Shown here one piece after another: positions 48,743-60,050 of a DNA stretch of 64,000 nucleotides (position 1 is the stretch's first letter; each line of letters opens with the position of its first letter). The DNA is taken from positions 3,659,001 through 3,723,000 of the forward strand of contig JAITYX010000007.1 in assembly GCA_021018815.1 (NCBI GenBank), read 5' to 3'. The position numbers and the translations under genes were made by a program. The notes under the pieces are model-generated. The model was given only the letters and a program-made list of their open reading frames with translations, did not search any database and was not told the origin of the DNA. This DNA is from Talinum fruticosum (taxonomy: Eukaryota; Streptophyta; Magnoliopsida; Caryophyllales; Talinaceae).

Positions 48743-49233
48743 ATAATGTAATACTCTTGTTTTTTTTTTTCAATTAGTTTTTATGGATGTTGGTGAATTG
48801 AAGTTGGATTATTTATGACTTTTGTGTTTGTATATGATTTTTATGTTTGAATTGAAGTTGAATTTGAGGTTGTTATGCTCTTTGGATTATTTGAATTTGT
48901 ATTTCGTTCAAGATTTTTTGTATTAAACACTAAAAATACGGAAAATTGTTAATTTTTTAAAAATAATTGGCGATGAATCGACGACGGATTAGCGACGGAA
49001 TTTGATTCCGTCGCTAATCCAATCGATGACTGAACAAGAAATTCCTCGCTAATCCGAATAGCGACGGAATCAAATTCAGTCGCGATTCAGTCACTATTCC
49101 GTCAGCTAATTTTTAGCGACCCGAAAATCAACGACGAAATTTTTCCGTCGCTAATTCCGTCACTAATTGTGAAATTCCGTCGCTAAATTACGTTTTCCGT
49201 CGCTATATGGCGATTTTGTAGTAGTGTTAATTT

Positions 49234-49568
49234 GCTTTAACGACCGAAGACATAATAGGAACTGGAATTCCCTTGTTGTGATTAAAAATATGGTTGGTTT
49301 TACAAGATAAAACATGAAATGTACATGTAACATAGATCGATCCACAAAGAAGAGTAGAAAGTCGAGGAGTCAAATGGAAACAAAATGTGATAAACAATGA
49401 CTATTGTTTATGACCTTTTGTTTCCATTTGACTTCTCGATCCTTCTACCCTTATTTGTGGACCGACCTTTATTGCATGTAAATTCCATATTTTGTCTTGT
49501 AAAGCTGACATCATTGTTAACCACAACAAGAGAATTCCAATTCTCGTTATGTCTTGCGTCGCTAAAGG
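49234..49568. repeat. Long imperfect hairpin (fold-back) directly beside a CACTA end
   Basis: Two inverted arms of about 165 bases meet near 49401. The outer ends read CTTTAACGACCGAAGACATAA on the left and, in reverse complement, CTTTAGCGACGCAAGACATAA on the right. Matching inner blocks include TTGGAATTC/CTGGAATTC, CTTGTTGTG, TTTTACAAGA and GTCAAATGGAAACAAAA. Transcribed, it would fold into one long hairpin. No coding content. Confidence 0.8.
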
Positions 49569-49639
49569 AAATTAAAGGGGTGACCTCAATATTTCATTTA
49601 TAATTTCATTATTATCTTATGAATTACGTAAACTTAAAA

Positions 49640-49711
49640 TAAAATCATGTCTAATTTATGATAAATGTATAATATATCAAAATTGGAAGCGAAAAGAAAA
49701 TTATATTATAT

Positions 49712-49759
<48 letters not shown>

Positions 49760-49940
49760 AATATAATATATACGTAAATAATTCTCTTACACAACAAATA
49801 GAGGGAAAAAGCTATATATATAAATGTAAAAAATTGGAAAGGTATTTTAAAAACATAAAAAAAAATGTCTAGTTTTATGATAAATGTATAATACATCAAA
49901 ATTGGAAGCAAAAAGGAAACCATATATTATATACACATAC
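49640..49940. repeat. Direct repeat flanking an (AT)n microsatellite
   Basis: TTTATGATAAATGTATAATA followed by ATCAAAATTGGAAGC occurs at about 49656-49690 and again at about 49872-49907. Between them lies TATAT repeated about 20 times (49710-49756). Looks like a duplicated AT-rich segment with microsatellite growth. Confidence 0.75.
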
Positions 49941-50861
49941 TTTTTTGTATTTTGAAAAATAGAAATTTAACCAACACCAAATAATAACAAATTACAACAA
50001 TGGTCCGTGTTAGAAGTCGTTACTTTGAGATATTAGATCGACTCAACAAGAATTGTTGATCCAAGCAACCAACTCACAAAAAATTCATAATTTTCTGAGT
50101 TAATTTTTGAGTTAGGGTTTCAATATGGAGAGGAGGTTTTTGAGGAATTTGGGATTTCTTCCATTTCACAACTACTTAATTGCCTTTTAAAAGCCTTTTT
50201 GAACTGAAATAATAAAAGAAAAATTATTTAATCTGTAGTAATAGGTTAATATGTTAAACGAGTGACATTTAAAGACATAATTCTTGACCCATTGACACAA
50301 ATATTTAAAAACATTACTATTCGATAATAAGTGGGATAAAAAATCAAAATGCGAGTGTCACATAGGTCTAAAGACTCGTGCAAACATGAACTCTCAATGG
50401 AGAACAAGTTATATTTTCTTTTACAAAAGGATTGTACAATATAATGGGAAAGAGGAAAATCAAACATGAGATCTAATGTACTCGGAATTTCAATCTTGAC
50501 CATTAGGTCATGATCTTATTGGTTAACAAGTTATATTTTGTAAAGTGAGGATTTCATTTAAGAGAAAATTGTTTTTTTTTTTTTTTTTTTTTGTGTCGAC
50601 GTTATATTGTAAATGCCGAATGGCACGTTATCGTTAAATGAATTTGTCCCTTTTTTTCTTGAAAAAAAAAAGAAAAAAGAAAATCCTATCCATCCAGATT
50701 TACTTATCCACTCTATTTCCTTCTCCCTCTCTCAAGTCTTACCCACCCCCAGCTCACTCCTCTGCCCACCATATACTCTCCCTTTCTCTCCCGTTGCTTC
50801 CAGTGACAGGTTTACTCTCACACACTTACGAGTAGAGGAGAGAGAAAGCTCGAGTGCGAAA
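49941..50861. other. Upstream region and leader of BAS1
   Basis: AT-rich DNA, a poly-T run at 50571-50592, then a pyrimidine-rich leader (50690-50800) typical of highly expressed plant genes directly before the BAS1 start. An upstream ATG at 50613 is in frame with the BAS1 start. No TATA box was placed with confidence. Confidence 0.5.
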
Positions 50862-53800
50862 ATGGCTTGTGCAGCTTCTTCAACTGCTCTTCTCTCACCA
50901 AACGCTAGAGTTTTCGCCTCCAAGTCTTCCACTCCTATGGCTGCGGCTTCCATTTCTTCCCTCTCTAAACCCTTGTGTCAAACCCTAACTGTTCCTTCCA
51001 CCTTCAATGGCCTCCGCAAGGCCTTCCAACCTCGTTCTCCTCCTCGTTCTTTCGCCTCTAGTCGCTCTCAATACCCGAAACGCAGCTTCGTCGTCCGCGC
51101 TGTACGTCGATTTCTTCGCTCTTTTTGTTGTCTAATTTCTTGTCACAATTTCGAGTTCCTTGCTATGAGTCTGTAATTTGCGCGGTAATGATTCCTCAAT
51201 CTAATTGCAACGGAATGTTGAATTGGTGCGTAATTAGTGCATTTAATATTTTCTGTATGCATGTAAGATTTTCTGCTAGATTGTCCAGGTCGTTGTTGCT
51301 TGTTCGGTTTTTTTGGTGATCTCACTGAGGAATTTGCTCGGTATTATTAGTTGAGATTAATTCGGAGAAATGCGTAAATTGGTTTGGTTTGTCTAGGCGA
51401 AGTTTGGCAACTTATATGGTTGTAAGCTTTTTTAGCTCCAAATTCGTTTGTACGAGTGAAAGGCTAGAACGGATTTATTTTTTGATTGATTTTTCTTTCA
51501 CCTTCAACTTTGGTTGGCTACTGACTGTAGTGGTCGTGAAATGTATGAGTTATAACTATTGCATCTGTTTTATCTATTTTATATTTGGTTTTTGGATTAG
51601 ACTTCAAGTGCAATTTCTTGGTACGCTTTTGCAGGGAGAGGTCCCTCTCGTTGGTAATCAAGCACCAGACTTCGAGGCAGAGGCTGTTTTTGACCAGGAG
51701 TTCATTAATGTAATTTACTGTACTTAAAACTCTTGAGTTGCGGTTAAACTTGACAAACTCTTGTCTTTCAAGTGGGCTTTGTGAAGTTCACATCATTATT
51801 GGTGGTGGCCTCCTCTAGAGAGACCCCTTCTTTTGATAATGGAAGTTGGAGACTCGAAAATTAAAAAGCTTGCAATCCCTCTTTTGGGAATCATCTAAGC
51901 GCTTGATTTGTTCATAGGAATGACATGATTTGCACCTTATTAACTTTTTGACTGTCTTCTCTTACAGGTTAAGCTCTCTGACTACAGGGGAAAGAAATAT
52001 GTGATTTTGTTCTTCTATCCACTGGACTTCACATTTGTTTGCCCTACTGGTTAGTGTTAGTGCTATGCTGAATTTGAGAAATACAAAGTTAAGTTCTGTG
52101 ACAATTAATAACTTGTCATGCCTTTCTCATAGAGATCACTGCTTTCAGCGACCGACATGAAGAATTTGAGAAGTTGAATACAGAAATTCTTGGCGTTTCT
52201 GTTGACAGTGTTGTAAGTATTTTTCTGCTCCATATCTTGGGCTGAGCTTATCCTACAGACAAGTGATTATTGATTATCTTATGTCATCATGTGTTAGTGG
52301 CTTAGTGCTGTATTTCAACATTAGTGAATGTTGAACATGTGATAATATGTGTAGTCAACAAGAACTCCCAAACCCCCCCAAAAAAAAGGAGATGAAAAAT
52401 GGAAGGAACACTTTTATATTAAGTAAAATATGCGAAGAACTCCAATATCAGTGTATTTGAGCTGAACCTAGCTAGGCTGGTAAGATTCGATGCTCTACTA
52501 TAGCACTTTGGGTTTGGGCTCGGCTGGTGGCTTGCCCTGCTTAGCTAGCTCAATGCTTGAAGCTTGACCATGAGCTTTGCTTGTTAGAGGCTGGAGCCTG
52601 TGCTTGGCCCATCTAGGGCTTGTGCATGCTCATATCTTTTGGCCATTTTAGGCTTGGGTCTTCTTGTTCAAAAATTATAGTTTTGGCTATTTCAGATTAA
52701 ACAGAAGAAAACATAACCAAAATTATGACTGTTCTTGAAGAGTTGACAGTAATTTGTTTAGTTTTTACTCAAAAAGTTTGTAATTTATAAGCCATAACAT
52801 TGCTAAAAATGCTTATTAGCTCGTTTGTGTTCAGCTCATTTAGCCTATGCAACCTTGCGGGGTTGACTCTTAAACGCTTCAGCTTGGCTTGCATTACTAA
52901 ACAAGCTTGTATAGGAGTCACTTGGGCTTGCCAAAAGCCAGGTTTCTCTAACTAAAAATCAAGCTATTTTGGTTTAGCTGCATTGCAAAAGTATTTGGTG
53001 GTCTGAAAACATTATTAGGTTAATATCATGTAACTAGGATTGTTATTAGTTTATTACAGGAATTAATTGCAAGAATCCAACAAGGCTTTTTCCATAATAG
53101 AATCTATAGAAGAAGAGATGCACTCATCCTTTCCTGTGCAAGATGGATACTGTTTTACTTGGATCTTCCCTTTTTTTCTTGGGAAGGGGGATGATTAAAG
53201 TATGTAATGAAGAAATTAAGCAATGTCTTTCCAAGGTTTTGCTGATTTCTGCCAATGATTTAGATTGGCTTACCCGTACATAGAAAAGATCTAATATTCA
53301 GCAAACCTATTGTTTGAGGCTTTGAAACTTTCGGAATTCTAGTTGTAAAATCTTAGGAATTAGGATGCAAGGTAAACTGAGTGGAGACACCTCTTTTTCT
53401 ATGGTGCAATTGATGTAATATTTTATTCCCTCTGTTTCAAAAAGTTTCGGGAAGATAAAAATTTAAGGAAATATTTTGTATTCAAAATTTTCAAATAAAA
53501 GGTCACTTTTCTAGTTATATAGAGAAACTTTGACAATATTTTTGGAATATTTAAAATAGAAAATTCTGACTTTGTTGGAATGGAGGGAGTAATAATTTAG
53601 ATGCACAACAACATAAGTATACATCCTTTTGTTTTGGGTAATACCATGATCTAGATTTCAGTTGGATGAATGTTATTGGATCCTATTGACAATATTCTTT
53701 AGTTGTGATGTTACATTGGAAAGCACTACTGGGTAAATATGTGGGATTTTAATATTAAGGATAATTGGTACTTGGAGGCTTACCTATGTATTGGAAGATT

Positions 53801-56800
53801 ATTGAATAGTTGATTGAAGTGATAACTTGAACAATAGAATGTTAATGTTCAAGGGAATGCGTGAATATAATAATGTAGTTGTCTAAGGGAGAGAGATGTT
53901 AATGATTGAATAATGTTGATTGGATTTTCTTTTTTCACACACAAATTATGAGTGCTTGAACCATATTTATAATATGGGATTGGGGATGGTATGGTTGCCT
54001 ATGCTCATATACTTTGTTTTGGTTTTTCTTAATTCAAATTCTCGAGTTATCTATGTTGTCATTATTTTGATATTTAGCTACTTCCTACTTGATCATTTTT
54101 TAAAAGTTGCTAGACAATGTGAAATTCTAGACTTAATTCTATATTAGCATCTAATATAGATTTTTCTAGATTAATTTCCAACAATCCTCTTAATCTAGAA
54201 AAATCTAAAACTCGGTTGTCGGAAACGAGACGAACTTCTCGTTTGGTATCACGTTTGTGGATATGATCCTAATCTTCTTTTAAGTTGGAAGCACCTAGCT
54301 TGTAAGAAGTAGACGCCTTCATAGTTATAATTCTAAGATAGTTGTAAAATAGTTTTAAGAAGTTGTAAGCTGATTTAAATATTTGGAAGGTGACAAATGT
54401 ACGATGGAAGCATAAAACTTAGAACAAGGTCTATGTCCAAGTTGCTCATGTGTCCTACAAAAATGTAGCTCGATGAGAAGTCAACATTTCTAAATGGTGA
54501 GCTAAAAGAAGAGGTAGACATTGAGTAGCCTCAAGGTTAAATATGTCAATTAAGGCGAGTAGGTTAAATGCGGGTTTGGTGTCTTCAAGTTCGGGTGAAA
54601 TATGGTTCGGGTGAAATATGGGTCGAGTATATTTCGAGTTAGGCTAAAATACACGAGGTAGTTTTTGGGGTTTTGGGTGGATCCAACGGGTTGACAGCGC
54701 CTTTTGTATCGATTATTTTTCTTTTAAATTATAAAAATTCGACATTTTTTTTACTTATAGTATTTATATTTTTTAAAAAGAATATTAAATAATATTTAAA
54801 ATTTTACATTGTGGTATGAGTGTAAGGTCTCTATCATGTAGAGTGGCTTAACCCCTTTAAATAAGGTCAATGAAAGGTGGAGTCGGTAATGGGTTGAATA
54901 ACAATGAGTTTGATCCATTAATTCGATGTTTATTTCGACTTGTCTATTACACCCGTTTATATAGTACACTTAGTTAAATTTATTATCAACAATTTGTAAG
55001 TGATAACGATTAATATTATAAGGAAGTTTTTATGCATATTTACTTCATTTTAAACACATCGAGAAAGTGTCAACCAACGTAGGCCCAACTTCCCCCCATT
55101 TATTCTCTAGGAAAAGGTTGCCGCTATCTTAACCCGATCCATTGTTCATCCTGGGCGCTATGGTTCAAGTCAATCTAGAATTGTTCCATATAAACAAGAA
55201 GCTAGAGTTATTATTTTTAATTAGAACATAAAAAATTTAGGTTATTATAGGAATATGATTTAAGCTACAATTGGGCATATTCACTTCACCAAAAATACGA
55301 TAACTTAGCTTGTGCATTTTTAATATTTTTAATATATCATTTCAATTAATGCTATTTTGTTAGAAATTTGAATACACATAAATTTTGTATATAATGTGTT
55401 TTATGAGAAAGACGTTGAGAAAAGAAAGACTATTAATGTTTGTTGTAAAGAATTGCGATAACTATGTAACATGTTTCCAAATGATGTGAAATAATAAAAT
55501 AATCATTAGTATAGAGAGTGATAAAGTGAAATGAAAGTCGTATAATAGGGACACAAGATTAAATCAACAAGTCACAAAGTCAAAATTGATGTTTTTGTTG
55601 CCTCGAACCAATGGGTCTAACGGGTTGGAGTCGGGTTTGCTTACTAATTTGGGTTTTTGTGGGTTTTCAGTCGAGAAAATTGTGTTAAAAAGCCCAAAAT
55701 TTTAAAAAAGTTTGGGTTGGGTTTATACTAGCTCTGGGTAAGTTTATACTAGGTCTACTCAAGGGTACGTGGTGGAAGGCCAAGAAAACAAAGTCTATAA
55801 GTTACGGAAAGCCCTCTGTGTTCTCAAACAAGTATGCGTGCGTGGAATAGTAAGATAGACAGGTACGTCTTTTGAATTGGATTTATAAAGAGCATAAGTG
55901 TGCCATCCTTGTATATGAAGATCAAAGGACCCAATTTACTTATTTTTGCCTATACGTCGATGATCTTATATACACGGGTACAAATGAAAAGATGATTGAA
56001 GATTTGAACAAAGCCATGATGGCTTAATTTGAGATGACAGACTTGTCTAATGAAGTAATTTCTCACCATCTGAATTAGATCTCCATATCTTCGGAAAGTA
56101 TGCAGAAGACCTCAAGAAATTCAATATGCATGATTTCCGACCATTGTCAACACCTGTGACTACAATTGATAAACTTTCTATAAAAAAGAACGGCAAAGAG
56201 AAGGTAGATACATCAATCTATAGAAATCTGGTTGGATCATTAATCTATCCTAAGAACACTCAACATGACGTAGTTCATGGCATCGGCATTGTCTCCCAAT
56301 TCATGAGTGAGCCTCAAAAGCTTGCAACAGCCAAGAGAATTTTGAGATACATCAAAGGAACAATGAATTATGGTTTTCTATACAAGACAAACAATCACAA
56401 CTTGTCGGGTATACGGAGAGTGACTAGGCTGGATGCAAAGATGATCGGAAGAGCACACGTGGGTATGTGTTTTGACTCGATCGAAGGTTATCTCTTGGTC
56501 ATCAAAGAAGCATGCAGCAGGAGCAATATCTAAGCTACAAGTGCAGCATGTGAGGCAGTATGGCTCGGAAGAATACTAAATGACCTACAACAAAGCAACA
56601 AAGAACCTACGGCACTTTTATGTGACAATACACCAATGATAGCAATGACAAAGAAGCCAGTCTTCCACAGTTGTGCAAAGCACGTTGAGATTTGACATAG
56701 CTAATTAAGACCTATTATTCTCTTCATTTATGAACTTGTGGACAAAAAGGAGATCAAGCTATTGTTTCGGAGGACAAATGAGCGACTTGCAGACATAATC

Positions 56801-59251
56801 ACATAATCACAAAGGTGATTCCAAGCAAGATGTTTGTTTGGTTTCGACAACAAGTCGAAGTTTTACATTTTTCTAGATTAAGGGGGATTGTTGGAAATTA
56901 ATCTAGAAAAATCTAGATTAGATACTAATAATATTGTCGGATGTTTAGAATTTAGTCTCTAAAATTTTGTAGTTTCTAGTGAGTCCTAAAATAGGATGTA
57001 GCTAGATTTAGATAACTCTAGAATTTGAATTAAGAAAAATCAAAATAAATAATGAGTATGGCGCTAAGGCACTTGTAATTTGTGTGTGAAAAAGAAAAGT
57101 CATTTAACATTATTCAATCTTCATCTCTCTCCCTAAAACAAACTATTATGTTATACCAACATCTCCCTTGAACTTTAGCGTTGTATTATCACGTTATTCC
57201 TCTTCAATCAACTATTCTATAATCTTCCAATACATATGTGAACCTCCAAGTAACAATTAACCTCAAGATCAAAGTCTAACAATATTTTCTCTGGAAAACA
57301 TGTGCTTTTGCCTTAAGTTTCTTGAAGGACCCTAAGATGATGAAGACAATGTGCTTTCCAGTGATAAACTTTTGGCTACTTGCTAATTGTTGATTTTTGA
57401 TTTCTTGTTCTTTTTCATGTAATTGGCAGCAAACAGCATACTTGCTGTGATGATAGCAGTGTAGGATATGCCAATCATGATTCTTGAACTCAACATACAT
57501 GATTGTGTTCTTGATCTACAAGTTTCTATGCATGTCAGACTAACATAATTTTGTATATTAGGGTAGTATTAGTATTGTGTGGCTGGTATACAAGCATCTG
57601 CATTTCTCTGTGAGTTGTACCATGCACAAAATGCTTCATTTTGAAAGTTTAGAATCTCAATTCCAACTTTTATGACAGTATCTCCTTTTGCTTACCACTT
57701 TTCTATTTTTGGAATATAAGCTGGTGGTACCTCTGAGTGATCCAGAATGCAAAAAAATGTAGTGTAGTTTATGGTGCAAGGTTACTTTTCAAACTGATTG
57801 CAAATCCTGTCCTCAAACCTCATTCAATTCTTTCTTGTACTTTTTGGGTAATCAAATGCTGCCAATTCACAATTTTCCTAGTTGAATAATGAATTTACTA
57901 TGGAATATTGTTTTGGTTTGTATCATATGCAATCAATCTTGTATTTGTGGATGTATAACATGAACTTTTTATTACCAATGCATATCTGATAAAGTTTGTT
58001 TTTCTGTTAGTGTTCTTCGAATTCTTTCATTTCTGTGTTCTTTGTTTTTGTAATGATTGATTAACTTGTGCTTTGTGCAGTTCTCACACCTTGCATGGAT
58101 TCAGACCGATAGAAAATCTGGTGGTTTGGGTGATCTGAAGTATCCATTGATTTCTGATATCAACAAATCCATTTCAAAAGCTTACAATGTTCTGATCCCT
58201 GACCAGGTAGAGCGATTTGCACTTTTACTAAGTTTCACTTATCTATTTTCCTGTTTGACACTGTTTCTTCTGTGAACTTCTTGATGAAGAGCATGCTTGG
58301 TTCTCTTACTCATGATCACACATTTGGATCATCCTTTCTCTTTTTTGTGTTTTAGGGAGGTAAGATGGGCTGCCTGCTTGGTTGAGGAGGGGGACTGGGG
58401 AGGTGAGGGGAAACCTCCAATCGAGTAGAGACGGGAGTCAGGTCAGGTCTTTTTGGTTGTGTTGTGTGGGGAAGGTGGGGATCATCAATTGAACTCCTGT
58501 TTCCTGCCTGAAGGAAGGTGGGGATCATCAATTGAAATCCTGTTTCCTGCCTGAAGAACACAATTTACTTTGAATTTTTCTCTGATCTTGCTTGTCACAA
58601 TGGTGCTTGTGGCAACTTAGCACTGCTGTTTAAGAAATTTCGGTGGGTATGGTTCCCTGTGCAAGGGTGGCTCACACTGGGAGGAGTTGTTGCTGCTGCT
58701 ATGGGGATAAGTGTAGTAATATATTCACTTATGCCAAATTTTATTTGTCACTGTGAAAAATGTCACTTAGACAGGATCATGTTCATAGTTTGAGTTGGAT
58801 GTTTTTCCCCTCGTTCCATTCCTTGTAGTTTTGTGTCCTTTCTCACTAATTCAACTGTGGTATCTCCATTGTTGGTTGATATTTTACAGGGGATTGCATT
58901 GAGAGGATTGTTCATCATTGACAAGGAAGGAGTCATTCAGCACTCAACCATTAACAACCTTGCCATTGGCCGTAGTGTTGATGAGACTCTAAGGACACTT
59001 CAGGTAACCATTAGTAGAACAAAAGACGTTCTTCTAAAGATATGACATTGGTGTATATTGGCATTTTCTTCTGTCTTTATGCGAAATATGAAACTAATCA
59101 TGGGTAAACATTATGTTCCATCTTTGCTCTGCAGGCATTGCAATACGTGCAGGAGAACCCTGATGAAGTTTGCCCTGCAGGCTGGAAGCCTGGGGAGAAG
59201 TCCATGAAGCCAGACCCCAAACTGAGCAAGGAGTATTTTGCTGCCATTTGA
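50862..59251 (+). CDS. BAS1: 2-Cys peroxiredoxin BAS1, chloroplastic
   Basis: Thiol peroxidase that reduces H2O2 and alkyl hydroperoxides in the chloroplast stroma, recharged by NTRC and thioredoxins. Seven exons with GT-AG introns: 50862-51101, 51635-51709, 51968-52049, 52133-52212, 58081-58206, 58890-59003 and 59135-59251, joining in frame to 277 residues plus stop, close to the usual 265-275. Residues 1 to about 78 form a Ser/Arg-rich transit peptide ([11 protein letters not shown]). The AhpC/TSA domain follows: [35 protein letters not shown] with peroxidatic Cys130, [20 protein letters not shown], and [10 protein letters not shown] with resolving Cys252. The GGLG loop and a C-terminal YF (EYFAAI) are both present, the hallmarks of the overoxidation-sensitive type that can form decamers. 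The start was chosen at 50862 because it opens a standard BAS1 transit peptide; an upstream in-frame ATG adds leader-like sequence. Intron 4 is enlarged to 5868 bp by transposons. All exons look intact. Confidence 0.97.
53426..53589. mobile_element. Stowaway-like MITE
   Basis: 164 bp beginning TTCCCTCTGTTTC and ending GGAATGGAGGGAG, degenerate forms of the Stowaway terminal repeat CTCCCTCCGTCCC, flanked on both sides by TA (53424-53425, 53590-53591), the Tc1/mariner-type target duplication. Lies in BAS1 intron 4. Confidence 0.8.
53740..54183 (-). repeat. Inverted LTR (left) of the intronic Copia
   Basis: Reverse complement of 56889-57281 with moderate divergence. For instance ACTTGGAGG..., TATTGGAAGATTAT and GAATAGTTGATTGAAG at 53770-53820 match the reverse complement of 57180-57250, and TTAATTTCCAACA ends it. 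The neighbouring ATCCTCTTAATCTAG is the reversed polypurine tract. Confidence 0.85.
54470..56870 (+). pseudogene. Copia reverse transcriptase / RNase H relic
   Basis: [14 protein letters not shown] (54485) before the insertion and [16 protein letters not shown] (55768) after it are adjacent parts of one Copia reverse transcriptase. Downstream are the [18 protein letters not shown] region (55945, in broken frame), MTDLSNE, and an open segment at 56126-56533 ([35 protein letters not shown]), then RNase-H-like [17 protein letters not shown] and DIITKV-like sequence. Lineage differs from the Sirevirus-like elements (YTGTN type box). Non-functional. Confidence 0.85.
54537..55756. mobile_element. 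hAT-like non-autonomous insertion inside Copia
   Basis: 1.22 kb flanked by CCTCAAGG (54529-54536) and ACTCAAGG (55757-55764), an 8-bp duplication with one mismatch. Its removal rejoins the Copia reverse transcriptase. The left end TTAAATATGTCAATTAAGG is a decayed version of the hAT start TAGGGGTGTCAAT. Both sides are rich in GGGTTTGG/CGGGTT words, as in many plant hAT elements. No transposase. Confidence 0.7.
56889..57281 (+). repeat. 3' LTR of the intronic Copia
   Basis: Starts TGTTGGAAATTAATC just after the polypurine tract and ends AAAGTCTAACA. 393 bp, of normal TG...CA form. Confidence 0.85.
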
Positions 59252-60050
59252 AGGCCATGAGATTGAATTAAACCCATGAGTCGTAGAACCCACCTTATTT
59301 CCCACAGGGTTGAAGGTTCTTTTTCCTTTTTTTTTTTGGTTTTTCTTTTTTTGGGGGGTTGTAGGGGAAGGGGCGTCGCACCTCTGTATCACTTTGGCAG
59401 CCCTGAGTTGTGGTTTTCTGTATCATGAATTTTTGAGATGATTTTAGGGAATAAAGTGGCCGCACAAGATAGCCACAGTTGTGAAATGTTGATCCATTTT
59501 AATATGAAGCTGTTGAGCTGTGTTTTTGGGTCTAAGATCCTCCATTTTATTAGAGTCGACTAGCCGGGCTACTATCGACCCATATAAGGAGTAAAACTCC
59601 AATATTACAAATTTTATCCATTCACAGGACTTGGGGAAATAAGTAGTAAACCACTTGAATCAACTTGTGTTAGTTTTAGTAAACTAGTGTTGTTTTGTAA
59701 TTCGGGAGGTCACTTTTTATAACCAGTAGGCTCGATGAATAGTCTTTTTGTTCCCTAGAAACAGAGATAAGACCTCATACTTCCCAGCTTAAGGCAGGAT
59801 GCTTGGTGGTGGTTAACTTGTTGGCTGGTAAATTTACAGAGGAGCAGTGTAATGGTCTCCCTCATATTGACCGTTTAGGTAATTTGCTTTCATTTGGACG
59901 CTGCAAAGCCTTTGTATCCCATGTTTTAAAAATAGGTCCTTCAATAGGAAAGTGGAAAATTGTAACCTGATTATGCTTGGTGGTGGTTAGTTAATTTGTC
60001 TCGTTTTTTTTTCATGCACATTTTTTTGTTTTGTTTTTGGGACAATCATG
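59252..60050. other. BAS1 3' UTR and spacer
   Basis: Contains the BAS1 trailer with a likely polyadenylation signal at 59450. Beyond about 59530 the DNA is anonymous; GCTTGGTGGTGGTTA occurs twice (59800, 59975). No gene visible. Confidence 0.5.
59450..59455 (+). terminator. Putative BAS1 polyadenylation signal
   Basis: AATAAA 199 bases after the BAS1 stop, followed by AT-rich sequence, a typical spacing for plant near-upstream elements. Confidence 0.5.

Larger units (their letters stand above)
36910..49226 (+). mobile_element. CACTA transposon with TTA duplication, hosting a nested Copia
   Basis: Left end CACTACTACAAAAACG and right end GCGATTTTGTAGTAGTG are CACTA-type inverted termini. TTA flanks both (36907-36909, 49227-49229). 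Subterminal regions (36930-37545, 48955-49210) repeat AGCGACGGAA/TTCCGTCGCT many times in both orientations. Removing the 10.8-kb Copia (37547-48359) leaves an element of about 1.5 kb, with only one exon-like coding scrap (48646-48742): a non-autonomous CACTA. Confidence 0.85.
53740..57281 (+). mobile_element. Degenerate Copia element with inverted LTRs in BAS1 intron 4
   Basis: A plus-strand Copia interior (primer-binding-site-like TGGTATCA at 54244, pol pieces to about 56870, polypurine tract ATTAAGGGGGATTG at 56876-56889) is followed by a normally oriented 3' LTR (56889-57281). On the left it is bounded by the same LTR in reverse orientation (53740-54183), complete with a reversed polypurine tract. 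A hAT-like insertion (54537-55756) splits the reverse transcriptase. No convincing target duplication flanks the whole. Confidence 0.8.
52213..58080 (+). other. BAS1 intron 4, transposon-bloated
   Basis: The donor GTAAGT (52213) and acceptor TTTGTGCAG (58072-58080) are good. The other five introns are 83-683 bp. The excess is explained by a MITE at 53426-53589 and a Copia cluster at 53740-57281. The segment at 52460-52960 is rich in GGCTTG/GAGCTTG words and may be an older repeat I cannot classify. Confidence 0.85.

Noticed and set aside
53740..57281. Simple full-length Copia with direct LTRs
   Set aside because: The left LTR matches only in reverse complement, so the normal structure does not apply.
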